Assembly: GCA_016869765.1 (NCBI GenBank)
Contig: VGES01000002.1
Coordinates: 1-59,963 of the forward strand
Source: Alphaproteobacteria bacterium
GTDB taxonomy: Bacteria > Pseudomonadota > Alphaproteobacteria > SHVP01
DNA: 59,963 bases
Direction of reading: 5' to 3'
The translations under genes were made by a program, and so were the position numbers. The notes below the pieces were generated by a model. The model did no database searches, had not been told where the DNA came from, and worked only from the letters and a program-made list of their open reading frames with translations. Below are positions 1 through 8,638 of this stretch, one piece after another (the first letter of the stretch is position 1; each line of letters opens with the position of its first letter).

Positions 1-1
1 C

Positions 2-739
2 TTGCTGTATTCGTTCCTCACATTTACCGGCTACTCCAAGACCGCCGCCGAACGACGCCAGGTCCGCGGCGCCTTTGCGCAGTATTTGTCGCCGGCGCTG
101 GTGGAGCAGCTGGCCGGGGACCCGACGCGGCTCAAGCTCGGCGGCGAGATGAAGAACATGACGTTCCTGTTCTGCGACGTCCGCGGCTTCACCGCCATCT
201 CCGAGACCTTCAAGTCCAACCCGCAGGGGTTGACCAAGCTGATCAACAAGTTCCTGACGCCGATGACCAACCTGATCCTCGAGCGCCAGGGCACGATCGA
301 CAAGTACATGGGCGACTGCATCATGGCGTTCTGGAACGCGCCCCTGGACGACGCCGAGCACGCGCGCCACGCCTGCGCCTCGGCGCTGGCGATGTTCGAG
401 TACCTGCCCAAGCTCAACGACCAGTTGAAGAGCGAGGCGGAGGCCGAGCAGCGGGCGTTCCACCCGATCAAGATCGGCATCGGCCTGAACACCGGGGACT
501 GCGTGGTCGGCAACATGGGGTCGGATCGTCGCTTCGACTATTCGGTGCTGGGCGACGCGGTGAACCTGGCCTCGCGGTTGGAGGGCCAGTCGAAGACCTA
601 CGGGATGAACGTGGTGATTGGTCCGGAGACCCGCGCGCAGGCGCCGGAGTTTGCCGCGATCGAGTTGGACCGCCTGGCGGTGAAGGGCAAGAAGGAGGCG
701 GTCACGATCCACGGGCTCCTGGGGCGAGAGCCTCGGTGA
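2..739 (+). CDS. Class III adenylate/guanylate cyclase, C-terminal part (5' truncated by window edge)
   Basis: The frame is open from the first bases of the window, so only the C-terminal 245 residues are present. It is a class III cyclase catalytic domain making cAMP or cGMP. The two metal-binding aspartates lie in FCDVRGFT (Asp59 of the visible part) and KYMGDCIMAFW (Asp105). The transition-state Asn/Arg pair lies in GDAVNLASRLE (184-194). The first ~40 residues, including QYLSPALVEQL, resemble the linker that follows a membrane sensor (often CHASE2) in such proteins; that sensor would be upstream and is not seen. The stop overlaps the GTG start of the next gene by 4 bp (GTGA). The choice of cAMP or cGMP cannot be read safely. 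Confidence 0.93.
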   Translation: MLYSFLTFTGYSKTAAERRQVRGAFAQYLSPALVEQLAGDPTRLKLGGEMKNMTFLFCDVRGFTAISETFKSNPQGLTKLINKFLTPMTNLILERQGTIDKYMGDCIMAFWNAPLDDAEHARHACASALAMFEYLPKLNDQLKSEAEAEQRAFHPIKIGIGLNTGDCVVGNMGSDRRFDYSVLGDAVNLASRLEGQSKTYGMNVVIGPETRAQAPEFAAIELDRLAVKGKKEAVTIHGLLGREPR

Positions 740-1182
740 CGGACACGTCGACGCCGCCAGGGTTCGTCCCGACCGGGGATATCGGCGGCTTCCACGGCCA
801 CATCGGACCCTTTTTCATGTCGAGCGACGGCCCACCGTGGCGCATGGGCCTCCACCTCACCGACTGGCACACCAACCCACACGGCGTGGCCGACGGCGGT
901 CTGCTGATGAGTCTCGCCGATCACCTGATCGGTATGACGATATTTCGTTCGGTCGAAAACGGCACCCAGGCCGTGACGATCAGCCTCAACAGCGACTTCC
1001 TCGGCGCCGGACGCGTCGGCGATTGGATCGAGGGCAGCGCGTTCATCACGCGCAAGACTCGCGAACTGATCTTCGCCCGGGCGGAGATTGCCTGTGCACG
1101 CAATCCGATCCTCGCCGTGAGTGGGGTGTGGAAGATCGTCGCCAGCCGCCAACTGCGCGGTGGGGCGGCAGCCGCAATCTGA
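736..1182 (+). CDS. PaaI-type hotdog-fold acyl-CoA thioesterase
   Basis: 148 residues, starting at a GTG that overlaps the cyclase stop. The hotdog-fold signature HGVADGGLLMSLAD (49-62) is the thioesterase helix segment, followed by the long beta strands around VTISLNSDFLGAGRVGDWIEG. Such proteins hydrolyse acyl- or aryl-CoA thioesters in the cytoplasm. The stop abuts the convergent SCP2-domain gene with no gap. The local context is CoA-ester metabolism (crotonase, thiolase and acyl-CoA dehydrogenases downstream), which fits. The true substrate is not readable. Coupling to a cyclase gene may only reflect gene packing. Confidence 0.85.
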   Translation: MTDTSTPPGFVPTGDIGGFHGHIGPFFMSSDGPPWRMGLHLTDWHTNPHGVADGGLLMSLADHLIGMTIFRSVENGTQAVTISLNSDFLGAGRVGDWIEGSAFITRKTRELIFARAEIACARNPILAVSGVWKIVASRQLRGGAAAAI

Positions 1183-1482
1183 TCAGCCCATCAGCTTCGA
1201 GAGCTTCATGGCGAGCCCCATGTCGCCGTCGACCTTGAGCTTGCCCATCATGAACGCCATGGTGGGATTGAGGTCGCCCTCGACCAGCTTGAGGAAGTTC
1301 TCGAGCGAAATGCGGATGGTGCAGTCGGCATCCTTGTCTTCGTTGCTGACGCTGTTGGGCGTGCTCGCCCCGTCGAGATAGATGACCCCATCATCGCCGA
1401 AATCGAACTTGATGGTGGCGCCGATCCCCGCGTCTTCGCCCACGCGCTGGCGCATTCCTTCGGTGACCTGGGCCAGATCCAT
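1183..1482 (-). CDS. SCP2 sterol-carrier-like lipid-binding protein
   Basis: 99 residues starting MDLAQVTEG, with a good ribosome site (GGAAGGAGAA) just before the ATG at 1482. The pattern fits a single SCP2 domain: an N-terminal helix, a strand with IKFDFGDDGVIYLDG, a DCTIRISLENFLKLVEGDLNPTMAFMMGKLKVDGDM-like stretch read in pieces (ENFLKLVEGDLNPT near 61-74, GKLKVDGDM near 80-88), and a C-terminal KLSKLMG. SCP2 proteins bind acyl-CoA or other lipids in a hydrophobic tunnel and are commonly found beside beta-oxidation genes, as here. The reading frame stays open far upstream, but that is antisense to the crotonase gene and is not believed. Confidence 0.88.
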   Translation of the reverse strand: MDLAQVTEGMRQRVGEDAGIGATIKFDFGDDGVIYLDGASTPNSVSNEDKDADCTIRISLENFLKLVEGDLNPTMAFMMGKLKVDGDMGLAMKLSKLMG

Positions 1483-1563
1483 AGGGTTCTCCTTCCGGTT
1501 CGACGGCTGACACCCTAACATTTCCCTGCGGCCCGGGCACCGGGCCGTTTGCTCGGAGGCACT

Positions 1564-2382
1564 TTGCCGAACCTTCCTGCTTGCCGCTGGCTCGTGCTCG
1601 AACACCGCGGGTTTCGGCTCACCGTCACGCTGAACCGCCCCGAGGCCCGCAACGCCATGAGCATCGCCATGGCCGAGGAGTTGAGCGCCGTTCTGGCCGC
1701 CGTTGCCGAGGATCGTGCGGTCGGCGCGATCGTATTGAACGGCGCCGGCCCGAGTTTCTGCGCCGGCGGCGACCTCAAGGACATGACCGACGCCCTGGCC
1801 GCCCCGCGGCCCGGCGAAGTCGACCGGCTGTTCGCGGTCAACCGACGCTTTGGGGATCTCTTGATCCAGCTCGACCACCAGCCGCAGGCGGTGATCGCCG
1901 CGATCCATGGCGCCGCGCGAGGCGCGGGTTTCGGTCTGGCCTGCGTCGCGGACATCGTGTTGGCGCAGCGCGACGCCAATTTTGCCATGCCGGAGACCGG
2001 GTTCGGGTTGCCGCCGGCGCAGATCCTGCCGTTCGTCACCACCCGCCTCGGCGCGGCGATGGCGCGCCGGTTGGCCTTCACCGGCGCACCGTTGTGGGCG
2101 GAGGAGGCCCACCGCCTCGGCTTCGTGCACACGCTCGTCGAGAATCCCGCGGAACTCGCCAACGCAACCGAAAGCGCCTGCGAGCAGATCAAGGGCCGCT
2201 CGCCCACCGCGGCGGCCCAGACCAAGGCGCTGATCGCGGCGGTTGGAACCACGCCACTGCCCCAGTTGCTGGACGAAGGCGCCCGCCTCGTCGCCGACGG
2301 CGCACGCCACGGCGACGGCGGCGAAGGCTTGGCCGCGTTCTTCGCCAAGCGCCCGCCCACCTGGACCACGCGCCAGGGGTAA
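1564..2382 (+). CDS. Enoyl-CoA hydratase/isomerase family (crotonase) protein
   Basis: About 272 residues. I chose the TTG at 1564 because GGAGG sits 4 bases upstream; an in-frame TTG at 1549 lacks this. The crotonase fold is clear: LNRPEARNAMS (23-33), the oxyanion-hole segment AGPSFCAGGDLKDM (61-74), and PETGFGLPPA (143-152). The glutamate corresponding to crotonase Glu164 is present (Glu144 here). The segment that normally carries Glu144 (GGCEL) reads AGFGLA, so that residue is Gly. A one-glutamate crotonase may be an isomerase, hydrolase or lyase rather than a classic hydratase. The C-terminal helix region is complete. An alpha/beta hydrolase gene follows in the same direction after 33 bases. 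Confidence 0.88.
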   Translation: MPNLPACRWLVLEHRGFRLTVTLNRPEARNAMSIAMAEELSAVLAAVAEDRAVGAIVLNGAGPSFCAGGDLKDMTDALAAPRPGEVDRLFAVNRRFGDLLIQLDHQPQAVIAAIHGAARGAGFGLACVADIVLAQRDANFAMPETGFGLPPAQILPFVTTRLGAAMARRLAFTGAPLWAEEAHRLGFVHTLVENPAELANATESACEQIKGRSPTAAAQTKALIAAVGTTPLPQLLDEGARLVADGARHGDGGEGLAAFFAKRPPTWTTRQG

Positions 2383-2415
2383 ACTCGCTCGCGTCCAGAT
2401 CAAGGGAAGGACCAT

Positions 2416-3261
2416 ATGATCACCATCAAACGCGGCTTTGCCGATATTGCCGAAGGTCAGATGCATTTTCGGCGCGCGGGCGGCGGCGCCAAGCGTCCGT
2501 TCGTCATGCTGCACGGTTCGCCCGAATCTTCGGCAGCCCTGGTTCGCGTGATTCGCGCCATGGCGGCGACCCGCCCGGTCATTGCCTTCGACACCTTGGG
2601 CCAGGGCGACTCGGCGCCGCCCGCCGTCGCCGACCCCGAGATGGGCTACTTCGCGGACGCGGTCATTCGCGCTCTCGATGGTCTGGGCGTCACGAACTAC
2701 GACCTCTACGGATTTCATACCGGCGCGCGCATCGCCACCGAAATCGGTATCGCCGTGCCGCGGCGGGTCGGCAAGATCATCCTCGACGGCATGAGCGACG
2801 GCGTGAACGAAATGTATCGCGAATACGTTCACACCCTCGACAATTCCCACTTGGTCGACCAAGAGGGGTCACAGTTCATCAAGACCTTCAACAAGACGCG
2901 CGACTCGTATCTCTTCTGGCCGCCCTATCGCCGCGATGTCGCCCATTGGCGCGGTCTCGGGCTACCCCATGCGCAGGTCCTGCACGATCGGGTCATGGAC
3001 ACGCTCAAGGCCGTGCGCTTCGGGCACAAGGCGTATCAGGCGGCCATTCTCTATCCGTCGGAGAAGCGCCTGCCGCTGCTCAGGGTGCCGACCATGGCCA
3101 CCTGCGCGCCCAAAGACACGCCCTGGGCCTACCTCGAGGGCGTCGCGCGACTGACCAAGAACAGCGTGAAGAAGCCTTACCCGTTCGAGCGTCCGATGGG
3201 CCAGGCGAGCGACGAAGAGATCACCGCCCTCGCCAGGATGTTCGATGACTTCCTGGGGTGA
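2416..3261 (+). CDS. Alpha/beta-hydrolase-fold protein with GFHTG in place of the nucleophile elbow
   Basis: 281 residues with a clear ribosome site (GGAAGGACC) before ATG. The fold is evident: HGSPESSAAL (33-42, oxyanion loop), FDTLGQGDSAPP (58-69) and the elbow GFHTG (99-103). The catalytic serine position of GxSxG is His101. An acid-position Asp may remain in CAPKDTPW, but no clear C-terminal catalytic histidine is visible in the last 40 residues. The cap segment (KTFNKTRDSYLFWPPYRRD) is clearly related to both halves of the fused double protein encoded at 29443-31155. Either this clade uses other chemistry or it is non-catalytic. The gene ends 4 bases before the convergent acyl-CoA dehydrogenase stop. 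Confidence 0.88.
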   Translation: MITIKRGFADIAEGQMHFRRAGGGAKRPFVMLHGSPESSAALVRVIRAMAATRPVIAFDTLGQGDSAPPAVADPEMGYFADAVIRALDGLGVTNYDLYGFHTGARIATEIGIAVPRRVGKIILDGMSDGVNEMYREYVHTLDNSHLVDQEGSQFIKTFNKTRDSYLFWPPYRRDVAHWRGLGLPHAQVLHDRVMDTLKAVRFGHKAYQAAILYPSEKRLPLLRVPTMATCAPKDTPWAYLEGVARLTKNSVKKPYPFERPMGQASDEEITALARMFDDFLG

Positions 3262-3264
3262 GGA

Positions 3265-5055
3265 TCAGAACGCGGCGTCGTCCATCGCCATCAGCGGCTC
3301 GGCGCCGGCCATGATCTTCGACAGGAGCGACGACGTGTCGGGCAGCATCTTCTCCATGAAGAAGCGCGCGAGGTGCAGCTTGTTCTGGTGGAAGGCCTTG
3401 TCGCCGTCGCCCTCGGCCAGCTTGGCGAGCGACACCTTGGCCATGCGGAGCCACATGTAGCCGACCGCGACCAGGCCGAACAGCTTGAGATAGTCGGAGG
3501 CGCCCGAGCCCGCCTGCATCGGGTCCTTGAGGCCTTGTTCGGCGAGCCACGCCGTCGCCTGCTGCAAGCGGGCAAACGACTTGGCGAGCTGCATCACCAG
3601 GGGTCCCAGCTTGGCGTCGTCGACGTGCTCGTGGATGAACTGATCGACCGGATGGAAGAACTGGCGCAGCAGCCGCCCCATGTGTTGTGGCAGCTTGCGC
3701 CCGACCAGATCGAGCGCCTGAATGCCGCTCGTGCCCTCGTAGAGCTGGGTGATGCGGGCGTCACGGATGATCTGCTCCATCCCATGCTCTTTGATGTAGC
3801 CGTGGCCGCCATAGCACTGGACACCCCAGTTGATCGACTCGTAGCCCATGTCGGTGAGGTAGGCCTTGATGATCGGCGTCATCAACGCGAGCAGGTCTTC
3901 GGCGTCGCGACGCACACTTTCATCCGGGTGACGATCGGCGAGGTCGGCGTGGAGCGCCGTCCACATGGCGAGCGCGCGCGCGCCCTCGTTGAAGGCGCGC
4001 ATGGTGAGCAGCATCTTGCGCACGTCGGGATGCACGATAATCGGATCGGCCGCCTTGTCGGGGTACTTGGTGCCGGTCAGCGATCGGCCCTGGATGCGCT
4101 CTTTGGCGTAATTGGCGGCGTTCTGGTAGGCGAGTTCCGAAAGACCGACGCCCTGCATGCCGACGCCGATCCTCGCCTCGTTCATCATGACGAACATGGC
4201 GCGCATGCCCTTGTGCAGGTCGCCGACGAGATAGCCGGTGGCACTGTCGTAGTTCATGACGCAGGTCGCCGAGCCCTTGAGGCCCATCTTCTTCTCGATC
4301 GAACCGCAGGTCACGCCGTTGCGTTCGCCCGGCGAGCCGTCGGGTTTCAGCATGAACTTGGGCACGATGAACAGGCTGATCCCGCGAATGCCTTCGGGCG
4401 CCCCGGTGACGCGCGCCAGCACCAGGTGCACGATGTTCTCGGCCATGTCGTGCTCGCCGGCCGAAATGAAAATCTTCGTGCCGGTGATCTTGTAGGAGCC
4501 ATCGGGTTGCGGCTCGGCCTTGGTGCGGATGAGCCCCAGGTCGGTGCCGCAGTGCGGCTCGGTCAGGTTCATCGTGCCGCTCCACTCGCCCGTGGCCATC
4601 TTCGGCAGGTAGCGGTCCTTGAGCTCCTTGGAGGCGTTGCGCTTGATCGCCTCGTAGGCGCCGCGCGACAGGCCGGGATAGGTCGCAAAGGAGATGTTGG
4701 AAGAGATCATCATCTCCATGAACGGCAGGCCGACGATGTTGGGCAGCCCCTGCCCGCCATGCTCGGTCTCGCAGGTGAGACCGTTCCAGCCACCGGCCTT
4801 GAAAGCGTCATAGGCTTCCTTGAAGCCCTTGGGCGGCGTCACCTTGCCCTTCTCCCAGTGGCAGCCCTCTTCGTCGCCCGATTGGTTGAGCGGAAAGCAA
4901 ACCTCCTGAGAGAATTTGGCGGCTTCCTCGAAAATCGCATCCGTGAGATCGGGGGTCACGTCCGCGAACCCCGGCACGTTCGAGTAGCGCCCGACCTCGA
5001 GGAAATCGTGCAGCAGGTAGCGCATATCGCGAACGGGGGCCTGATAGATAGGCAT
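3265..5055 (-). CDS. Acyl-CoA dehydrogenase, long form (FadE/DmdC-like)
   Basis: 596 residues starting MPIYQAPVRDMRYLLHDFLE, a start typical of the ~595-residue branch that includes B. subtilis FadE and 3-methylmercaptopropionyl-CoA dehydrogenase DmdC. Flavin and substrate motifs are visible: MNLTEPHCGTDLG (middle domain), YGGHGYIKEHGMEQIIRDARI and LYEGTSGIQALD in the C-terminal helical domain. A further ~120-residue C-terminal domain is typical of this branch. It oxidises acyl-CoA to enoyl-CoA, passing electrons to ETF. It is the last gene of the reverse-strand thiolase - FadN-type - FadE-type run, 12 bases after the FadN-type stop. I cannot tell a DmdC role from general fatty-acid oxidation by sequence; the neighbours favour fatty acids. 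Confidence 0.93.
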   Translation of the reverse strand: MPIYQAPVRDMRYLLHDFLEVGRYSNVPGFADVTPDLTDAIFEEAAKFSQEVCFPLNQSGDEEGCHWEKGKVTPPKGFKEAYDAFKAGGWNGLTCETEHGGQGLPNIVGLPFMEMMISSNISFATYPGLSRGAYEAIKRNASKELKDRYLPKMATGEWSGTMNLTEPHCGTDLGLIRTKAEPQPDGSYKITGTKIFISAGEHDMAENIVHLVLARVTGAPEGIRGISLFIVPKFMLKPDGSPGERNGVTCGSIEKKMGLKGSATCVMNYDSATGYLVGDLHKGMRAMFVMMNEARIGVGMQGVGLSELAYQNAANYAKERIQGRSLTGTKYPDKAADPIIVHPDVRKMLLTMRAFNEGARALAMWTALHADLADRHPDESVRRDAEDLLALMTPIIKAYLTDMGYESINWGVQCYGGHGYIKEHGMEQIIRDARITQLYEGTSGIQALDLVGRKLPQHMGRLLRQFFHPVDQFIHEHVDDAKLGPLVMQLAKSFARLQQATAWLAEQGLKDPMQAGSGASDYLKLFGLVAVGYMWLRMAKVSLAKLAEGDGDKAFHQNKLHLARFFMEKMLPDTSSLLSKIMAGAEPLMAMDDAAF

Positions 5056-5067
5056 GTTGCTTTCTCC

Positions 5068-7404
5068 TCAGTTCCGGAGCGGCTTGCCGGTCTCGAGCAT
5101 GTGTTCGATGCGATCGAGCGTGCGGGGGTTGCGGAACAACCGCGCCATCGCCGCCCGCTCGAGCGCCAACAGGTCTTTCTCTTTCAGCGTCGCCGTAACG
5201 TCGGTCTCGCCGCCCGAGATAATCGTGGCGAGCTCACGCGACACGGTCACGTCGTGCGGCGTCGCCTTGCCCGACTTGGCCAAGTCGCCGACGGCCATTT
5301 CAAGCGCCACCCTGGCCGTGGGACCGGGTAGCACGACCTCCACGTCTTTGGAGGCGGGCTTGTAGCCGGCCGCCAAAGCCAACGCCTTCTTCTTGGCGTC
5401 GGCGAGGTGGCGTTTGCGGTTCATCGAAATGCCGTCCCCGTCGCGCAAGAACAGCAGCGAGCGCGCCTCGTCCGCCGACTTCGACACCTTGGCGAGCCCG
5501 ATGGTCTGGAACGCTTCGGCCACGGGGGGCATCGGCCCGCCCGGACGCTTCGGGTTCTGGACGTGACGCATGATCATTTCCTTGGTGCCACCCCAGCCCG
5601 GAATGAGACCAACCCCGACCTCGACCAGACCCATGTAGAGTTCGGCGTGCGCCTGCACCGCATCGCAGTGCAGATTGACCTCGCAACCGCCGCCGAGCGC
5701 CATGCCGGCGGGGGCGCCGACGACCGGGAATGGCGCGTACTTGAGCGCCAAGTACGCATCCTGGCCTTCCTTGATGTTCTGGTCGAGCACGGGCCACATC
5801 GCCGTGTTGGCTGCGAACAGCCCGAGGCCGATGTTGGCCCCGACCGAGAAGTTGTCGGCATCGTTGCCGATGATCAGCGCCTTGAACCCCTTCTTGTCGA
5901 TCTTCGCCGCCTCACGCACCATCGCGATCGTGTTGGCGTCGATCGAGTTCATCTTGCTGTGGAACTCGAGGCAGGCGACACCATCGCCCACATCCCAGAT
6001 GCTGGCCGAAGAGTTGCCTACGATCGGCTTCTTGCCGCGCTTCTTGTCGGCCAGGCGCCAGGCGTCTTCGGACACGACGATGTCGGCATACTCGCCCTGC
6101 CGCGTCAGGTACTGCTTCTTGGTTCCCTCTTCGCGATAGAACGGCCGACCGTTCGCCTTCTTGACGATCTCGGGCACAGCCATGCCCGACTTCGCCAAGC
6201 GCTCGGCGAAATACGCCGTGCCGAGCTGGTCGATCTGCTCGAACGGACCGTATTTCCAGGCGTAGCCCGCCTTCATCGCCTCGTCGACCTTGAGAATGTC
6301 GTCGGAAATCTCGGGCACCAAGTCGGCCGCATACTTCAGCACGTGCCCCAGCACCTGCCATGCGTATTCCCCACCCTTGTCGGGGAACTCGACCAGGGCC
6401 CGGAGGCCGTTCTTGCCCGCACCGGCGCTCTTCAGGGTCGACTTGACCGAGGGATGGTACTGGCCGGTCTTGAGATCGATCGACTCTTTGATGCGCTCGG
6501 CGCCGTTCTTCTGCAGCCGATAGAACCCGCCCTTGCCCTTCCGCCCGGTGTAACCGTCCTTGATCATCTTGTCGGTAAGCGCGTTGAGCGGATGGTCCTC
6601 CCGGTAGACCGCGTGGAAGGCATCGCTCTTGGGCAACAGACCCTGCATCGAACCGAGGACGTGCGGCTTCAAGTCGATCCCGGTGAGGTCCATCAGCCCG
6701 AAGATGCCGGTCTTGGGGATCCCCATCGGACGCCCAACGATGGCATCGGCGTCCTCGACGGTGAGCCCGAGGTCGACCGCCTTCTGGGTCGCGACCATGC
6801 TCCAGAAAATGCCGATCCGGTTGGCGATGAAGCCCGGCGTGTCCTTGCACGGCACGACCTCCTTGCCGAGTTTGACGTCGGCGAAGGCATCGAGCGCCTT
6901 CAGCACCTCGGGACGCGTCTTGGCGCCGCCCACCAGTTCGAAGAGGCGCATATAGCGTGGCGGATTGAAGAAGTGGGTGATCGCAAAGTCCTGCTGGAAT
7001 GACGCCGGCAAGGGATCGATCAGCTTCTGCAAGGGAATCGTCGAGGTATTCGAGGTGACGATCGAACCCTTTTTGCGAACCGAGTCGACCTTCTTGTAGG
7101 TCGTGTGCTTGACGTCGAGGCGTTCGAGCACGGCCTCGCAGATCCAGTCGCAATCGGCGAGCAGATTGAGGTGATCCTCCATGTTGCCGGGCGTGATCAG
7201 CTTGGCCGTGCGTTCGTGCATCAGCGGCGCCGGGTTGGTCTTGCGCATGCGCTCGATCGCCCCCTCGGCGAGCGCATTCCGGTTGTTGGCCCCGGCCGGC
7301 ACGATGTCGAGCAACACGACCGGGATTCCGGCATTGGCGACGTGGGCAGCGATGCCGCTTCCCATGACGCCGGCACCGAGCACGGCGACCTTTTTGATTT
7401 CCAT
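5068..7404 (-). CDS. 3-hydroxyacyl-CoA dehydrogenase/enoyl-CoA hydratase, FadN type
   Basis: 778 residues from the ATG at 7404, preceded by GGAGG with 6-7 base spacing. The order is dehydrogenase first, hydratase last, which is the FadN layout and the reverse of FadB/FadJ. The Rossmann motif is GAGVMGSGIA (10-19). The dehydrogenase catalytic His is His144 in THFFNPPR. The C-terminal crotonase part has MALGGGCEVNLHCD and VEVGVGLIPGWGGTKE, so both crotonase glutamates are kept. It performs the second and third steps of beta-oxidation. It lies between the thiolase gene (25 bases upstream) and the FadE-type gene. Confidence 0.95.
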   Translation of the reverse strand: MEIKKVAVLGAGVMGSGIAAHVANAGIPVVLLDIVPAGANNRNALAEGAIERMRKTNPAPLMHERTAKLITPGNMEDHLNLLADCDWICEAVLERLDVKHTTYKKVDSVRKKGSIVTSNTSTIPLQKLIDPLPASFQQDFAITHFFNPPRYMRLFELVGGAKTRPEVLKALDAFADVKLGKEVVPCKDTPGFIANRIGIFWSMVATQKAVDLGLTVEDADAIVGRPMGIPKTGIFGLMDLTGIDLKPHVLGSMQGLLPKSDAFHAVYREDHPLNALTDKMIKDGYTGRKGKGGFYRLQKNGAERIKESIDLKTGQYHPSVKSTLKSAGAGKNGLRALVEFPDKGGEYAWQVLGHVLKYAADLVPEISDDILKVDEAMKAGYAWKYGPFEQIDQLGTAYFAERLAKSGMAVPEIVKKANGRPFYREEGTKKQYLTRQGEYADIVVSEDAWRLADKKRGKKPIVGNSSASIWDVGDGVACLEFHSKMNSIDANTIAMVREAAKIDKKGFKALIIGNDADNFSVGANIGLGLFAANTAMWPVLDQNIKEGQDAYLALKYAPFPVVGAPAGMALGGGCEVNLHCDAVQAHAELYMGLVEVGVGLIPGWGGTKEMIMRHVQNPKRPGGPMPPVAEAFQTIGLAKVSKSADEARSLLFLRDGDGISMNRKRHLADAKKKALALAAGYKPASKDVEVVLPGPTARVALEMAVGDLAKSGKATPHDVTVSRELATIISGGETDVTATLKEKDLLALERAAMARLFRNPRTLDRIEHMLETGKPLRN

Positions 7405-7429
7405 GGCTGACCCTCCGCGACCCCGGCGA

Positions 7430-8566
7430 CTAAACCGCCTCGAGGATGGTGGCGATACCCTGCCCGCCGCCAATGCACTGGGTCGAGAGCGCAAACTTCT
7501 TGCCCTCCCGCTTGAGCAGGCTCGCGGCCTTACCGGTGATGCGCGCACCCGTCGCCCCGAGAGGGTGACCAAGCGCGAGCGCGCCGCCATCGAGGTTGGT
7601 CTTGTCGAGCGGGATGCCGGCCTCGGCCATCACGGCCAACGCCTGCGAGGCAAAGGCTTCGTTGAGTTCGATGATGTCGATGTCCTTGATCGACAGCTTG
7701 GCGCGGTCGAGCGCCTTCTTGGTCGCCCCGACGGGGCCCATGCCCATGATGTCGGGCGAGCAACCGAACACCGAAATGCTCTTGAGCTTGGCGAGCGGCT
7801 TCAAGCCGTGCGCCTTGGCGTAATCCTCACTGCAGACCAGCACGGCGGCCGCGCCATCGGTAAGGGGCGACGAGGTACCGGCGGTCACTGTTCCCGTCTT
7901 GTCGAACGCGGGTTCGAGGCCCGCCAGCGCATCAGCCGTGGTGTCCGGCCGGATGCAGCCGTCCTCTTCGACGCGCAAGTTGCCCTGGGTGATGGCGATG
8001 ATCTCGTCCTTGAGCTTGCCGCCGGCGCGCGCCGCGGTCGCTTTCTTGTGGCTCTGGACCGCGAATTCCTCCTGGCGTTTGCGATCGACCTTGTAGCGCT
8101 TGGCGACGTTCTCGGCTGTCTCGCCCATCGCCATGTACACGTCGGGATGCTCCTTGTAGAGAGCCGGATGCGGCGCGGGATTGAAACCCGCCATCGGAAT
8201 GCGCGTCATCGACTCGATGCCGGCACAGATAAAGGCGTGGCCGGCATCCATTTGAATCGCGCCGGCCGCCATATGGATCGCCTGCATCGAGGAGCCGCAG
8301 AAGCGGTTGACCGTGGTTCCAGCGACGTTGATCGGGAGCCCGGCGATAAAGCCGACGATGCGGGCGACGTTGAAGCCCTGCTCGCCCTCGGGGAAGGCAC
8401 AGCCCATGATTACGTCTTCGACGTCCTTGGGCTCGATGCCCGTGCGCTGGACCAAAGCGCGGACCACCTGTCCTGCCATCTCATCGGGGCGGACCTTGGC
8501 CAATTGGCCCTTGCGGGCAAATTGGAAGGGGGAGCGGACGTAGCCGGCGATGACGACGTTCTTCAT
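7430..8566 (-). CDS. Acetyl-CoA acyltransferase (thiolase, FadA-like)
   Basis: 378 residues from the ATG at 8566, with AGAAGGAA 7-8 bases upstream; an in-frame TTG at 8584 is less likely. Thiolase signatures are complete: the acyl-accepting Cys90 in VNRFCGSSMQA, NEAFASQA, GGALALGHPLGATGAR (catalytic His) and the second catalytic Cys in TQCIGGGQG near the C-terminus. It cleaves 3-ketoacyl-CoA to acetyl-CoA plus a shortened acyl-CoA. It is the first gene of the reverse-strand beta-oxidation operon. Only 72 bases separate its start from the stop of the upstream AidB-like gene, so all four may be co-transcribed. Confidence 0.95.
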   Translation of the reverse strand: MKNVVIAGYVRSPFQFARKGQLAKVRPDEMAGQVVRALVQRTGIEPKDVEDVIMGCAFPEGEQGFNVARIVGFIAGLPINVAGTTVNRFCGSSMQAIHMAAGAIQMDAGHAFICAGIESMTRIPMAGFNPAPHPALYKEHPDVYMAMGETAENVAKRYKVDRKRQEEFAVQSHKKATAARAGGKLKDEIIAITQGNLRVEEDGCIRPDTTADALAGLEPAFDKTGTVTAGTSSPLTDGAAAVLVCSEDYAKAHGLKPLAKLKSISVFGCSPDIMGMGPVGATKKALDRAKLSIKDIDIIELNEAFASQALAVMAEAGIPLDKTNLDGGALALGHPLGATGARITGKAASLLKREGKKFALSTQCIGGGQGIATILEAV

Positions 8567-8638
8567 GACGCGTTCCTTCTGCAACCCTGGGTCCCTGCGG
8601 ACCGAAAGGGCAATAGTGCGCCGAAACGTGGCCGCTGG

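Noticed and set aside
1183-2862. Long upstream extension of the SCP2 reading frame
   Set aside because: The extension is antisense to the crotonase and hydrolase genes and lacks motifs; the 99-residue form has the right size and ribosome site.
3373-5331. 652-codon open frame on the forward strand opposite the FadE-type gene
   Set aside because: It is fully antisense to a gene with complete motifs; the product is Arg/His/Gly-rich low-complexity text typical of GC-driven antisense frames.
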